This document shows positions 1-9,286 of a stretch of 53,418 nucleotides of DNA, piece after piece (position 1 is the stretch's first letter; every line of letters begins with the position of its first letter). The notes under the pieces are model-generated. The model saw only the letters and a list, made by a program, of their open reading frames with translations, was not told the origin of the DNA and ran no database searches. Origin of the DNA: Chlamydiales bacterium (GTDB taxonomy: Bacteria > Chlamydiota > Chlamydiia > Chlamydiales > VFKH01); NCBI GenBank assembly GCA_031292375.1, contig JARLHF010000038.1, positions 1-53,418 on the forward strand, in the 5' to 3' direction. Position numbers and translations under genes: made by a program.

Positions 1-3000
1 CGTACTTGATGTCTCATTAATAGTTAAAGTACCAGTGCCCAAATGCAGCGTACCAGCTCCTGCAAGTGGTCCAAAGCTCTGTGTTGTATTGCTCATATCG
101 AGAATACCAGCGACAGTTACAGTTCCTGTAGTTGCTAAATTGCTTCCACCCACTAATTGAAGCGTACCTGCTGATATATCCGTGCCTCCAGTATAAGTAT
201 TGGCACCAGAAAATACGAGTGTCCCTGCGCCCGACTGCGTAAGAGAACCAGTGCCACTAATAATTCCAGATAATGTACCTGTACCAGAAGCAACTGCTAT
301 GGTATCACTACCTGTTAAAGTAATAGCATTGCTAGCCGATACTGTATCCGACACATTTAAAGTAGTACCAGCTGACATGGCAAGCGTACTTGTTCCAAGA
401 CCAGAACCATTACTAAGATTGATGATACCAGTATTAAGGTTTGTGCCACCCGTGTAAGTATTGCTTCCACTCAATCCAAGAGCGCCACTACCTACTTTAA
501 CAAGAGATCCAGATCCGCTAATAACACCCGTTAAGGACCCTGTGCCAGAAGCTACACCCACAGTATCGCTACCCGTTAGTGTAATTGCATTACCAGCAGA
601 TACTGTATTCGATAGGTTCAACGTAGTTCCAGCTGACATAGCAAGCGTACTTGTTCCAAGACCCGTACTGCTACCTAAATCGATGCTACCAGAAGAAAGA
701 GTTGTACCTCCTGTATAGGTATTATTTCCACTTAATCCAAGAGCTCCGCTACCCGCTACAGTAAGTGATCCAGATCCGCTAATAATACCTGTCAATGAAC
801 CTGTACCAGAGATTACTCCCACATTATCGCCACCTGTCAATATAATTGCGTTGCTAGCAGATACTGCGTTCGATAGATTTAAAGTGGTGCCAGCTGATAG
901 GGCAAGCGTACTTGTTCCAAGACCTGTGCTACTGCCAAGATTGATAATACCAGAAGAGAGGGTTGTGCCACCCGTGTAAGTATTGTTTCCACTTAATCCA
1001 AGAGCGCCACTACCTGTCACGGTAAGAGAGCCACTTCCCTTAATAATACCTGTTAAGGATCCTGTACCAGTAGCAACTCCCACTGTATCGCCACCTGTCA
1101 ATGTAATTGCGTTACCAGCAGATATTGTATCCGATAGATTCAAAGTAGTTCCAGCTGACATGGCAAGTGTGCTTGTTCCAAGACCAGAATTATTGCCAAG
1201 ATTGATGATACCAGAAGAAAGGGTTGTACCTCCTGTATAAGTGTTGTTTCCGCTTAATCCAAGAGCTCCACTACCTGTCATAGTAAGAGATCCAGAGCCA
1301 CTAATAACACCCGTTAAAGATCCCGTACCAGTAGCAACTCCTATCGTATCACTGCCTGTCAAGGTAATTGCGTTACCGGCAGATACCGTATCTGATAGGT
1401 TTAAGGTGGTACTAGCTGACATGGCAAGTGTGCTTGTTCCAAGACCTGCGCCATTACCTAAATCAATAGAACCAGCAGTAAGTGTCGTACCTCCTGTATA
1501 AGTATTACTTCCACCCAATCCAAGAGCTCCACTACCTGCTTTAACAAGAGATCCAGACCCACTAATGATACCTGTCAAAGATCCTGTACCAGATGCTACA
1601 CCCACAGTATCGCTACCTGCCAATGTAATTGCATTACCAGCAGATACTGTATCTGATAAGTTCAAAGTGGTTCCGGCTGATAGGGCAAGTGTGCTTGTTC
1701 CAAGACCTGAGCTATTACCCAGATTGATAATGCCAGCAGAAAGCGTTGTGCCTCCTGTATAAGTACTGTTTCCACTTAGTCCAAGAGCGCCACTACCTGC
1801 TTTAGTAAGAGATCCAGATCCACTAATGACACCTGTCAAAGAGCCTGCACCACTTGTAATAGAAATATTTTCAGCAGCACTTAAAGTGATGGCATTACCA
1901 GTAGACACTGTATTTAAAAGAGTTAAGGTAGTAGATGCATCCATCACAAGTGTGCCCGTTCCAAGACCAGAACTACTTCCAAGAATAATAGTGCCAGCAG
2001 AAAGCTCTGTGCCCTGTGAATATGTATTTTGTCCAGACAAGGTAAGAGCGCTACTACCTGCCTTAACTATATGTCCAGCTCCATCAACAACTCCAGAAAA
2101 TGTCGTATTCGACGTCTCATTAATAGTTAAAGTACCAGTGCCCAAATGCAGTGTACCAGCTCCTGCAAGCGGTCCAAAGCTCTGTGTTGTATTGCTCATA
2201 TCGAGAATACCCGAGACAGTTACTGTTCCTGTAGTTGCTAAATTGCTTCCACCTACTAGTTGAAGTGTACCTGCTGAAACGTCCGTACCACCTGTATAAG
2301 TATTGGCACCAGAAAATACGAGTGCTCCTGCGCCCGACTGAGTAAGAGAACCAGTGCCACTAATAATTCCAGATAGTGTACCTGTGCCACTTGCAACAGA
2401 GATTGCATCGGAGCCACTCAAAGTGATTGCATTACTAGCAGAGACTGTATCTGATAAATTTAAAGTAGTTCCAGCTGACATGGCAAGTGTACTTGTTCCA
2501 AGGCCAGAACCATTACCAAGATTAATAGATCCAGCAGTAAGCGCCGTACCACCTGTATAGGTATTATTTCCACTTAACCCAAGAGCGCCACTACCTGCCA
2601 TAGTAAGAGATCCAGATCCACTAATAATACCTGTTAGAGACCCTGTACCACTTGAAACAGTAACATTTTCAGCGGCAACTAAAGTAATAGAGTTACCAGT
2701 AGACACGGTATTTAAAAGAGTTAAAGTAGTAGATGCATCCATTACAAGCGTACCTGTTCCAAGACCGGAACTACTTCCAAGAATAATAGTGCCAGCAGAA
2801 AGTTCTGTTCCCTGTGAATATGTATTTTGTCCAGACAGAGTAAGGGCGCTACTACCTGCCTTAACTATGTACCCAGCTCCATCAACAACTCCAGAAAATG
2901 TCGTACTTGATGTCTCATTAATAGTTAAAGTACCAGTGCCTAAATGCAGCGTACCAGCTCCTGCAAGTGGTCCAAAGCTCTGTGTTGTATTGCTCATATC

Positions 3001-6000
3001 GAGAATACCAGCGACAGTTACAGTTCCTGTAGTTGCTAAATTACTTCCACCTACTAGTTGAAGTGTACCTGCTGAAACGTCCGTACCACCTGTATAAGTA
3101 TTGGCACCAGAAAATACGAGCGTTCCTGCACCTGATTGCGTAAGAGAGCCCGATCCACTAATAATTCCAGATAACGTACCTGTACCAGAAGCAATTGCTA
3201 TGGTGTCACTACCTGTTAAAGTAATAGCGTTGCTAGCCGATACTGTATCCGACACATTTAAAGTAGTACCAGCTGACATGGCAAGCGTACTTGTTCCAAG
3301 ACCAGAACCATTACTAAGGTTGATGATACCAGTATTAAGATTTGTACCACCCGTGTAAGTATTGCTTCCACTCAATCCAAGAGCGCCACTACCTACTTTA
3401 ACAAGAGATCCAGATCCACTAATAACACCAGTTAAGGACCCTGTACCAGAAGCAACACCCACAGCATCGCTACCTGTTAGTGTAATTGCATTACCAGCAG
3501 ATACTGTATTCGATAGGTTCAAAGTGGTTCCAGCTGACATGGCAAGCGTACTTGTTCCAAGACCCGTACTGCTACCTAAATCAATAGAACCAGAAGAAAG
3601 AGTTGTGCCTCCCGTATAGGTATTATTTCCACTTAACCCAAGAGCACCACTACCTGCCACAGTAAGCGATCCAGATCCACTAATAACACCTGTCAATGAA
3701 CCCGTACCGGAAGTAACTCCCACAGTATCGCCACCTGTCAATGTAATTGCGTTGCTAGCAGACACTGCGTTCGATAGATTTAAAGTGGTGCCAGCTGATA
3801 GGGCAAGCGTACTTGTTCCAAGGCCCGTACTGCTACCTAAATCGATGCTACCAGAAGAAAGAGTTGTACCTCCCGTATAAGTATTATTTCCACTTAGTCC
3901 AAGAGCACCGCTACCTGCCACAGTAAGCGATCCAGATCCACTAATAACACCTGTCAATGAACCCGTACCGGAAATCACTCCTACATTATCACCACCTGTC
4001 AATGTAATTGCGTTGCTAGCAGACACTGCGTTCGATAGGTTCAAGGTAGTACCAGCTGACAGGGCAAGTGTGCTTGTTCCAAGACCTGCGCTATTGCCCA
4101 AGTTAATGATGCCAGAAGAGAGTGTTGTGCCACCTGTATAAGTATTGTTTCCACTTAATCCAAGAGCACCACTACCTGTCACGCTAAGAGAGCCGCTTCC
4201 CTTAATAATACCTGTTAAAGATCCCGTACCAGTAGCAACTCCCACAGTATCGCTACCTGTTAATGTAATTGCGTTACTAGCCGATACTGTATCCGATAGA
4301 TTCAAAGTAGTTCCAGCTGACATGGCAAGTGTGCTTGTTCCAAGACCTGTATTATTACCCAAATCAATAGAACCAGAAGTAAGTGTCGTACCTCCTGTAT
4401 AAGTATTGCTTCCACTTAATCCAAGAGCGCCACTACCTGCTACAGTAAGTGATCCAGATCCGCTAATAACACCTGTTAAAGATCCTGTACCAGAAGCTAC
4501 ACCCACAGTATCACTACCTGCCAGTGTGATTGCGTTGCCAGCAGATATCGTATCTGACACATTTAAAGTAGTTCCAGCTGACATGGCAAGTGTGCTTGTT
4601 CCAAGACCTGTATTATTACCCAAATCAATAGAACCAGCAGCAAGTGTCGTGCCTCCTGTATAAGTATTACTTCCACCCAATCCAAGAGCGCCACCACCTG
4701 CTTTAACAAGAGATCCAGACCCACTAATGACACCTGTCAAAGATCCTGTACCAGAAGCTACACCCACAGCATCACTACCTGCCAGCGTAATTGCATTACC
4801 AGCAGATACTGTGTTCGATAAGTTCAAAGTTGTTCCAGCTGACAGGGCAAGTGTGCTTGTTCCAAGACCTGTGCTACTTCCCAAATCAATAGTACCAGCA
4901 GTAAGTGCCGTACCACCTGTATAAGTATTATTTCCACTTAATCCAAGAGCTCCACTACCTGCCACAGTAAGAGATCCAGACCCGCTGATGACACCCGTTA
5001 AGGACCCTGTACCACTTGTAACAGAAACATTTTCTGCAGCACTTAAAGTAATTGCGTTACCAGTAGACACTGTATTTAAAAGAGTTAAAGTGGTAGACGC
5101 ATCCATTACAAGCGTGCCCGTTCCAATTCCAGAGCTACTTCCAAGAATAATAGTGCCAGCAGAAAGTTCTGTGCCTTGTGAATATGTATTTTGTCCGGAC
5201 AGAGTAAGGGCGCTACTACCTGCTTTAACTATATGCCCAGCCCCATCGACAACTCCAGAAAATGTCGTATTCGATGCTTCATTAATAGTTAAAGTACCCG
5301 TTCCCAAATGCACAGTACCGCTACCTGCAAGTGGTCCAAAGCTCTGTGTTGTATTGCTCATATCGAGAATACCAGCAACTGTTACTGTTCCTGTAGTTGC
5401 TAAATTACCTCCACCTACTAGTTGAAGCGTACCTGCTGATACATCCGTGCCTCCAGTATAAGTATTGGCACCAGAAAATACGAGCGTTCCTGCGCCTGAT
5501 TGAGTAAGGGATCCAGATCCACTAATGATTCCAGATAATGTACCTGTGCCACTTGCAACAGAGATTGCATCAGAGCCACTCAGAGTAATAGCATTGCCAG
5601 TAGATACTGTATTCGATAGGTTCAACGTAGTTCCAGCTGACATAGCAAGCGTACTTGTCCCAAGGCCAGAGCTACTGCCCAGATTAATACTACCAGAAGA
5701 AAGAGTCGTTCCACCTGAAAATGTATTATTCCCGTTCAATCCAAGAGTGCCTGTAGAAGAAAACACAAGACTACCAGGACCAGAAATCACACCTGCAATC
5801 GCACTAGAACCTCCTGATAACGTCAATGCGTTACCGCTTCCAAGGCTAACTGTATCACTACTATTTCCAAAGTTAAGCGTTGAAACGCTTATCGAACTAT
5901 TAACTGCCAAATTACCAATGTTTGTGCTCGTACTTGAAATATTTAAAGTTGATGTACCGCTGATTCCAGAAGAGCCTGTATCAAATGTAATATTGCCTGT

Positions 6001-6438
6001 ACCGCCCCCTGTAACGATGTAAGAAATATTGCTATGAGAGGCCCCTGCATCATAATCACCAGACGCAAAAGTTCCCGACTGAAACTCTATTGAACCATTG
6101 CCCTCAAGAGCAACCGTACCAGATCCAATGACACCATTTCCTGCACCAGATAAAATTGTCATTGTATCATTATCTATTGTAACAAGAGTGGCCGAATTCG
6201 GCGGAGTAAGAGACAATATGCCTATTGCAGAAGAAGCCCCTGAAAGAATGGGCTGATTTGATACATTGGGAATAGCTGCAGTGGCTCCACTGCCACTTGG
6301 AACCGTACTATTATTCCAATTCCCCGATGTATTCCAATCTGTTGATGTACCTCCTGTCCACGTCGATGTTTGTGCATCAAGACTTTTTGAAAGAAGTGTA
6401 CCCGTTATAATTGCAATCGTTGCAATCGATCTAATCAT
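1..6438 (-). CDS. Giant repeat adhesin with autotransporter-associated beta-strand repeats (partial, N-terminal 2146 codons)
   Basis: One uninterrupted minus-strand frame starts at the ATG at 6436-6438 and is still open at base 1, so the C-terminus (where a translocator barrel would be expected) lies outside the window. The N-terminus is a Sec signal peptide (MIRSIATIAIITGTLLSKSLDA, cut here into its clear n/h regions and an LDA|QT cleavage site). It is followed by a W-rich opening (TWTGG..TDWNTSGNWNN) common at the start of such passengers. From about residue 230 the protein consists of Gly/Ser/Thr repeats of about 87 residues with the recurring motifs NTYTGGTTL, GLGTSTL, GTTLNLS, NAITL and GSLTGVISGSGSL. 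This matches the passenger repeat associated with type V autotransporters. Cysteine is absent from the parts I translated. The likely role is surface attachment or interaction with the host or amoeba. A start at 6448 is excluded by an early in-frame stop. Function is inferred from repeat type only. Confidence 0.85.
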   Translation of the reverse strand, partial: MIRSIATIAIITGTLLSKSLDAQTSTWTGGTSTDWNTSGNWNNSTVPSGSGATAAIPNVSNQPILSGASSAIGILSLTPPNSATLVTIDNDTMTILSGAGNGVIGSGTVALEGNGSIEFQSGTFASGDYDAGASHSNISYIVTGGGTGNITFDTGSSGISGTSTLNISSTSTNIGNLAVNSSISVSTLNFGNSSDTVSLGSGNALTLSGGSSAIAGVISGPGSLVFSSTGTLGLNGNNTFSGGTTLSSGSINLGSSSGLGTSTLAMSAGTTLNLSNTVSTGNAITLSGSDAISVASGTGTLSGIISGSGSLTQSGAGTLVFSGANTYTGGTDVSAGTLQLVGGGNLATTGTVTVAGILDMSNTTQSFGPLAGSGTVHLGTGTLTINEASNTTFSGVVDGAGHIVKAGSSALTLSGQNTYSQGTELSAGTIILGSSSGIGTGTLVMDASTTLTLLNTVSTGNAITLSAAENVSVTSGTGSLTGVISGSGSLTVAGSGALGLSGNNTYTGGTALTAGTIDLGSSTGLGTSTLALSAGTTLNLSNTVSAGNAITLAGSDAVGVASGTGSLTGVISGSGSLVKAGGGALGLGGSNTYTGGTTLAAGSIDLGNNTGLGTSTLAMSAGTTLNVSDTISAGNAITLAGSDTVGVASGTGSLTGVISGSGSLTVAGSGALGLSGSNTYTGGTTLTSGSIDLGNNTGLGTSTLAMSAGTTLNLSDTVSASNAITLTGSDTVGVATGTGSLTGIIKGSGSLSVTGSGALGLSGNNTYTGGTTLSSGIINLGNSAGLGTSTLALSAGTTLNLSNAVSASNAITLTGGDNVGVISGTGSLTGVISGSGSLTVAGSGALGLSGNNTYTGGTTLSSGSIDLGSSTGLGTSTLALSAGTTLNLSNAVSASNAITLTGGDTVGVTSGTGSLTGVISGSGSLTVAGSGALGLSGNNTYTGGTTLSSGSIDLGSSTGLGTSTLAMSAGTTLNLSNTVSAGNAITLTGSDAVGVASGTGSLTGVISGSGSLVKVGSGALGLSGSNTYTGGTNLNTGIINLSNGSGLGTSTLAMSAGTTLNVSDTVSASNAITLTGSDTIAIASGTGTLSGIISGSGSLTQSGAGTLVFSGANTYTGGTDVSAGTLQLVGGSNLATTGTVTVAGILDMSNTTQSFGPLAGAGTLHLGTGTLTINETSSTTFSGVVDGAGYIVKAGSSALTLSGQNTYSQGTELSAGTIILGSSSGLGTGTLVMDASTTLTLLNTVSTGNSITLVAAENVTVSSGTGSLTGIISGSGSLTMAGSGALGLSGNNTYTGGTALTAGSINLGNGSGLGTSTLAMSAGTTLNLSDTVSASNAITLSGSDAISVASGTGTLSGIISGTGSLTQSGAGALVFSGANTYTGGTDVSAGTLQLVGGSNLATTGTVTVSGILDMSNTTQSFGPLAGAGTLHLGTGTLTINETSNTTFSGVVDGAGHIVKAGSSALTLSGQNTYSQGTELSAGTIILGSSSGLGTGTLVMDASTTLTLLNTVSTGNAITLSAAENISITSGAGSLTGVISGSGSLTKAGSGALGLSGNSTYTGGTTLSAGIINLGNSSGLGTSTLALSAGTTLNLSDTVSAGNAITLAGSDTVGVASGTGSLTGIISGSGSLVKAGSGALGLGGSNTYTGGTTLTAGSIDLGNGAGLGTSTLAMSASTTLNLSDTVSAGNAITLTGSDTIGVATGTGSLTGVISGSGSLTMTGSGALGLSGNNTYTGGTTLSSGIINLGNNSGLGTSTLAMSAGTTLNLSDTISAGNAITLTGGDTVGVATGTGSLTGIIKGSGSLTVTGSGALGLSGNNTYTGGTTLSSGIINLGSSTGLGTSTLALSAGTTLNLSNAVSASNAIILTGGDNVGVISGTGSLTGIISGSGSLTVAGSGALGLSGNNTYTGGTTLSSGSIDLGSSTGLGTSTLAMSAGTTLNLSNTVSAGNAITLTGSDTVGVASGTGSLTGVISGSGSLVKVGSGALGLSGSNTYTGGTNLNTGIINLSNGSGLGTSTLAMSAGTTLNVSDTVSASNAITLTGSDTIAVASGTGTLSGIISGTGSLTQSGAGTLVFSGANTYTGGTDISAGTLQLVGGSNLATTGTVTVAGILDMSNTTQSFGPLAGAGTLHLGTGTLTINETSST
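187..5760 (-). repeat. Array of about 22 passenger repeats (261-bp unit, some 276 bp) with a higher-order duplication
   Basis: The conserved NTYxGGT codons recur near 186, 448, 708, 968, 1228, 1490, 1750, 2012, 2288, 2550, 2810, 3088, 3349, 3610, 3870, 4130, 4392, 4652, 4912, 5172, 5450 and 5712. That is 22 occurrences with a spacing of about 261 bp, or about 276 bp for a second module type seen near 2012-2288, 2810-3088, 5172-5450 and at the left edge. The second type carries the motifs TQSFGPLAG and VVDGAGHIVKAG. On top of this, bases 1 to about 2560 match about 2902 to 5720: the offset is 2901 bp at first and 3162 bp after one extra unit. The copies are close to identical over long runs. 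Confidence 0.9.
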
Positions 6439-6523
6439 ATAAAACCATATTCATTAAAAAAGATATAAAATGTAGGTTTTACTTTTTTCTTTATTTATTG
6501 GCAAAATAAATAATAAACTTTGT

Positions 6524-7666
6524 CTATTTTATAGAAATAGGCGCACTGAGTTCCTCAACTGTCTTTTTAATTTTGGATCTAACACCCTCTGGAAGGCACT
6601 CTCGCTTCAGTACATGTTGGTAGGCTTTTAAAGCCTGCTCTTTAGCCCCCAGGCAACGCGCGCTATCTGCATATATGCAAAGAGAGCCATACTCATAAAA
6701 CCAATCTTCTACAAAATATCCATCTTGTGGTTTTTTTATACCCAAGGCCTGTACAGCAAGCGCGTAAGCTAATATAAAATTTCCGCGTTGCAAATGGTGC
6801 AATGCTAAAAGCCCTAAAGGCTCTGCCCTAATAGGTCTTTGTTGAAAAGCCTGACAATATTCTTTTGTTATCACATCAGATGGGAAGCCCATTTCATCAT
6901 GCAATCTTGCGACTGTATACAACGAATACCATTTTTCATCCAGAGATCCTTCCATCTGCACCCTTCTCTCATAGTATTTAAGAGCCAATATTTTTTGATT
7001 CGCATTAAGATAACACTGGGCAAGACAAAAAACAGCATGGCTGTCTGTAGGATTTTTTCTTACTTCAATTTCCAAGGTCTCTGCATCCTTTAAATGCCTA
7101 TTGGGGTCACTAGCATGACAACCATCTTGAACATTGATAAGCTTAACCCCATTCATACTTCTTTGAAAATCAAGAACCATTCCCTCACAACTAATGCTTT
7201 CATGAACAGATCCCGTCCAATGCCATGGATAGCTTGCATCTACTAACAATATATGCTTACTTGTAAGGCCTCCTGGCTCCTCTGTAGTAACATAATAATA
7301 GGGATCTTCCAATGTTGCTTCATTAAACGTAGGCTCAAACTCCAATCTCTGATCTGCATCAATAAATAAAATGTAGTCAGCCTTATCTCTTGCAAGATCA
7401 AGCGCTTCATTGCGATTATACTCAAAATTAACCCAAGACCTCTCATGCAATTCTCCAGGCTTATTTTTCATACATTGACAAATGATCTGCTTTGTTGCAT
7501 CGCAAGAACCCATGTCAACAATAACCCAATAATCAATCTTATCTTTGCATGAATTAAGACAACGCTCAATGATAGCACTCTCATCTTTAACAATCATATT
7601 TAGACAGACTGTTTTAGCGTCTGCTACACACGTGCAAATTAAAAATAAAATTATAACAAAACGCAT
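6524..7666 (-). CDS. Exported family 2 glycosyltransferase with a TPR-like C-terminal half
   Basis: The 380-residue product has a GT-A type nucleotide-sugar transferase domain at about residues 18-170. It begins with LNMIVKDESAIIERCL, continues with the conserved core YWVIVDMGSCDAT, and has the metal-binding DxD-type site D103-A-D105 within FIDADQRLE. Residues about 185-370 are helical and TPR-like (repeated ALKYYERR/ALKAYQHVL patterns), as in small bacterial GT2 proteins that carry TPRs. The unusual feature is the N-terminus, which is a good Sec signal (FVIILFLICTCV followed by ADA|KT). GT2 enzymes of this type are normally cytoplasmic. It lies 85 bp upstream of the adhesin on the same strand, so glycosylation of surface proteins is possible, but the substrate is unknown. 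The usual MGSTDGT motif reads MGSCDAT here. Confidence 0.75.
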   Translation of the reverse strand: MRFVIILFLICTCVADAKTVCLNMIVKDESAIIERCLNSCKDKIDYWVIVDMGSCDATKQIICQCMKNKPGELHERSWVNFEYNRNEALDLARDKADYILFIDADQRLEFEPTFNEATLEDPYYYVTTEEPGGLTSKHILLVDASYPWHWTGSVHESISCEGMVLDFQRSMNGVKLINVQDGCHASDPNRHLKDAETLEIEVRKNPTDSHAVFCLAQCYLNANQKILALKYYERRVQMEGSLDEKWYSLYTVARLHDEMGFPSDVITKEYCQAFQQRPIRAEPLGLLALHHLQRGNFILAYALAVQALGIKKPQDGYFVEDWFYEYGSLCIYADSARCLGAKEQALKAYQHVLKRECLPEGVRSKIKKTVEELSAPISIK

Positions 7667-8071
7667 ACAACCCTAAACAATTATTTTCTCAAAAAAAATG
7701 ATCTTATAAAATGAAGTGAGAAGCTTCAATCTTGTTCATTTTATACTAGACTTCTTGCGTAATCACATTTGCTTGTTAAAATTGTCTTTTTTGACATCTT
7801 TATCGTTAAATTTATCAACCATATGCTCACATATGCTTGATAAATTTATCAATAAATCTACTCAAAAAATTTCAATTTTTCTAAGCAAAGCTAATTATGC
7901 AAGAAGTCTACTGAACTACTTCAAAATCACTTGACGTATCAAATTGCGATAGCGAATACGAAATTAAGATGCGATAAAATGTAATTACGCAAGAAGTCTA
8001 ATATTGAATCGCCTCATGTTTTAGGCTAATCTTGCGCAATTTTGTCTTTTCACGCAAGATTTATAATATAA
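7667..8071. other. 405-bp intergenic region without a supported gene
   Basis: This stretch between the exported glycosyltransferase and dxr (both minus strand) is very AT-rich. The only open frame, on the plus strand at 7716-7934, is low-complexity and overlaps inverted repeats, so I do not call it a gene. The region contains the 17-bp inverted repeats and the nested palindrome listed separately. No tRNA or riboswitch is visible. Confidence 0.7.
7747..8000. repeat. MITE-like element or remnant bounded by 17-bp inverted repeats
   Basis: The 17-mer TAGACTTCTTGCGTAAT at 7747-7763 occurs as an exact reverse complement at 7984-8000, and again with one mismatch at 7894-7910. Between the outer copies lies an AT-rich core with a nested palindrome: arms AAATTTATCAA at 7808-7818 and TTGATAAATTT at 7837-7847, with the CATATG hexamer repeated inside. 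No transposase is encoded. I see no clear target-site duplication, so a mobile origin is only suggested. Confidence 0.45.
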
Positions 8072-9211
8072 TTAAATTTTTAGAGCATCTCTACGAGCAG
8101 ACTCATCTACAGCTAAAATGGATTCTAAAGAAACATCTTGATGATTTTGACAATTTCCCATGAGCCTTTCTAGTTTTTCACTAATGCTCATCCAAGAAAT
8201 CTCTTTTTTCAAGAAACGATTAACTAAAACTTCATTTGCAGCATTCATGTAGCAAGGCAATGTTCCACCTAAACGCAGCGCCTCATATGCAAGAGAGAGA
8301 CAGCGAAATTTTGAAATATCTGGTTGTATAAAATCCAACCTTGAATTTTTTACAAAGTCATAAGGCTTTAATAGGCCCTGAAACCGCTCTGGATAGGTCA
8401 TTGCATATTGAATGGGAATAACCATATCTGGCTCACACATCTGAGCCATAATAGAACCATCAATAAACTCTACCATGCTATGAATTTTTTGTTGAGGATG
8501 TATTATAACTTCAATTTGATCTAACTGGGCACCAAACAGCCAATAAGCCTCGATAACTTCTAATCCCTTATTCATCAATGTTGAAGAGTCTATAGTAATT
8601 TTTGCTCCCATTGCAAAGTTAGGATGCTTTAAAGCATCCTCTACAGTAACTTGTCCAAGCTGCTCAAGACTCCATTCACGAAAAGGACCTCCTGAACTTG
8701 TCAATATAATCCGGCGCACTGATTTAGGATCTTCATGATGCAAGCACTGAAAAACAGCACTATGCTCGCTATCTACAGGTATCAAAGCTACATTATGCTC
8801 CTTTACCAAGGGCATGATATAAGCTCCTGCAGCAACCAAAACCTCTTTATTAGCCAATGCGATCGCTTTTTTTGCTTTAATTGCTTCTATCGTTGGCAAT
8901 AAACCCACAGAACCCACAATTGCTGCAACTACTGTTTCAGCTTCATGGTGAGTTGCAACTTCGCATAACCCTTCCATACCACCAAGCACGCGAATATGAG
9001 GTAATTTTTTTTGCAAGATCAAGGCTTTTTCTTTATCATACACAGCAATTAAGCGTGGAGCATATTCCCATGCTTGTTGCTCTAATAGATCGATATTTTC
9101 TTTTGCTGAAAGAGCAACTATTTCAACCTTTTCATTAGAGTTTGAAGCGATTTTTAAGGCATTTTTACCAATTGAACCCGTACTTCCAAGCACAGAAATT
9201 TTTCTACGCAT
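8072..9211 (-). CDS. dxr: 1-deoxy-D-xylulose 5-phosphate reductoisomerase
   Basis: This 379-residue protein is a full-length DXR (family about 380-400). It catalyses the NADPH-dependent conversion of DXP to 2-C-methyl-D-erythritol 4-phosphate, the committed step of the MEP isoprenoid pathway, in the cytoplasm. The N-terminal Rossmann motif GSTGSIG (residues 9-15) binds NADPH. ALANKEVLV lies at about 118-126. The metal ligands are visible as D147 and E149 (VDSEHS) and E218 in MNKGLEVIEA, and SSGGPF forms the phosphate-binding loop. The ATG at 9211 has an AGGAG about 13 bases upstream. Chlamydiae use this pathway, so the gene is expected. It is divergent from the porin gene, with a strong hairpin in between. 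Confidence 0.97.
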   Translation of the reverse strand: MRRKISVLGSTGSIGKNALKIASNSNEKVEIVALSAKENIDLLEQQAWEYAPRLIAVYDKEKALILQKKLPHIRVLGGMEGLCEVATHHEAETVVAAIVGSVGLLPTIEAIKAKKAIALANKEVLVAAGAYIMPLVKEHNVALIPVDSEHSAVFQCLHHEDPKSVRRIILTSSGGPFREWSLEQLGQVTVEDALKHPNFAMGAKITIDSSTLMNKGLEVIEAYWLFGAQLDQIEVIIHPQQKIHSMVEFIDGSIMAQMCEPDMVIPIQYAMTYPERFQGLLKPYDFVKNSRLDFIQPDISKFRCLSLAYEALRLGGTLPCYMNAANEVLVNRFLKKEISWMSISEKLERLMGNCQNHQDVSLESILAVDESARRDALKI

Positions 9212-9238
9212 TTACAATGCTACTCCTGTAAAATATTG

Positions 9239-9286
9239 TATACACAAACAAGTTCAAAAATTGGTTTTTGAACTTGTTTGTGTATA
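9239..9286. repeat. Perfect 22-bp inverted repeat with a 4-base loop
   Basis: Bases 9239-9260 pair perfectly with 9265-9286 around the loop TTGG. The element sits between the divergent starts of dxr (9211) and the outer-membrane protein (9415), so it is not a terminator for either gene. It would lie within the 5' leader of dxr or over its promoter, and it may act as a cruciform, an operator or a bidirectional stop for antisense reading. A half copy of the arm (TTATACACAAACAA) recurs at 10469-10482 downstream of frr. Confidence 0.6.

Noticed and set aside
200-6022. A series of plus-strand open frames of 65-165 codons rich in Pro and Val, at 261-bp spacing
   Set aside because: They are the antisense reading of the minus-strand repeat array. 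They recur only because the repeats recur, and they have no ribosome binding sites or plausible protein features.
1-6438. CRISPR array suggested by regular repeats
   Set aside because: The repeat unit is 261 bp and fully coding in one frame, with no short repeat-spacer pattern and no cas genes.
7716-7934. Plus-strand frame of 72 codons in the intergenic region
   Set aside because: It runs through the inverted repeats and palindrome. The residue pattern is low-complexity, and no start signal is present.
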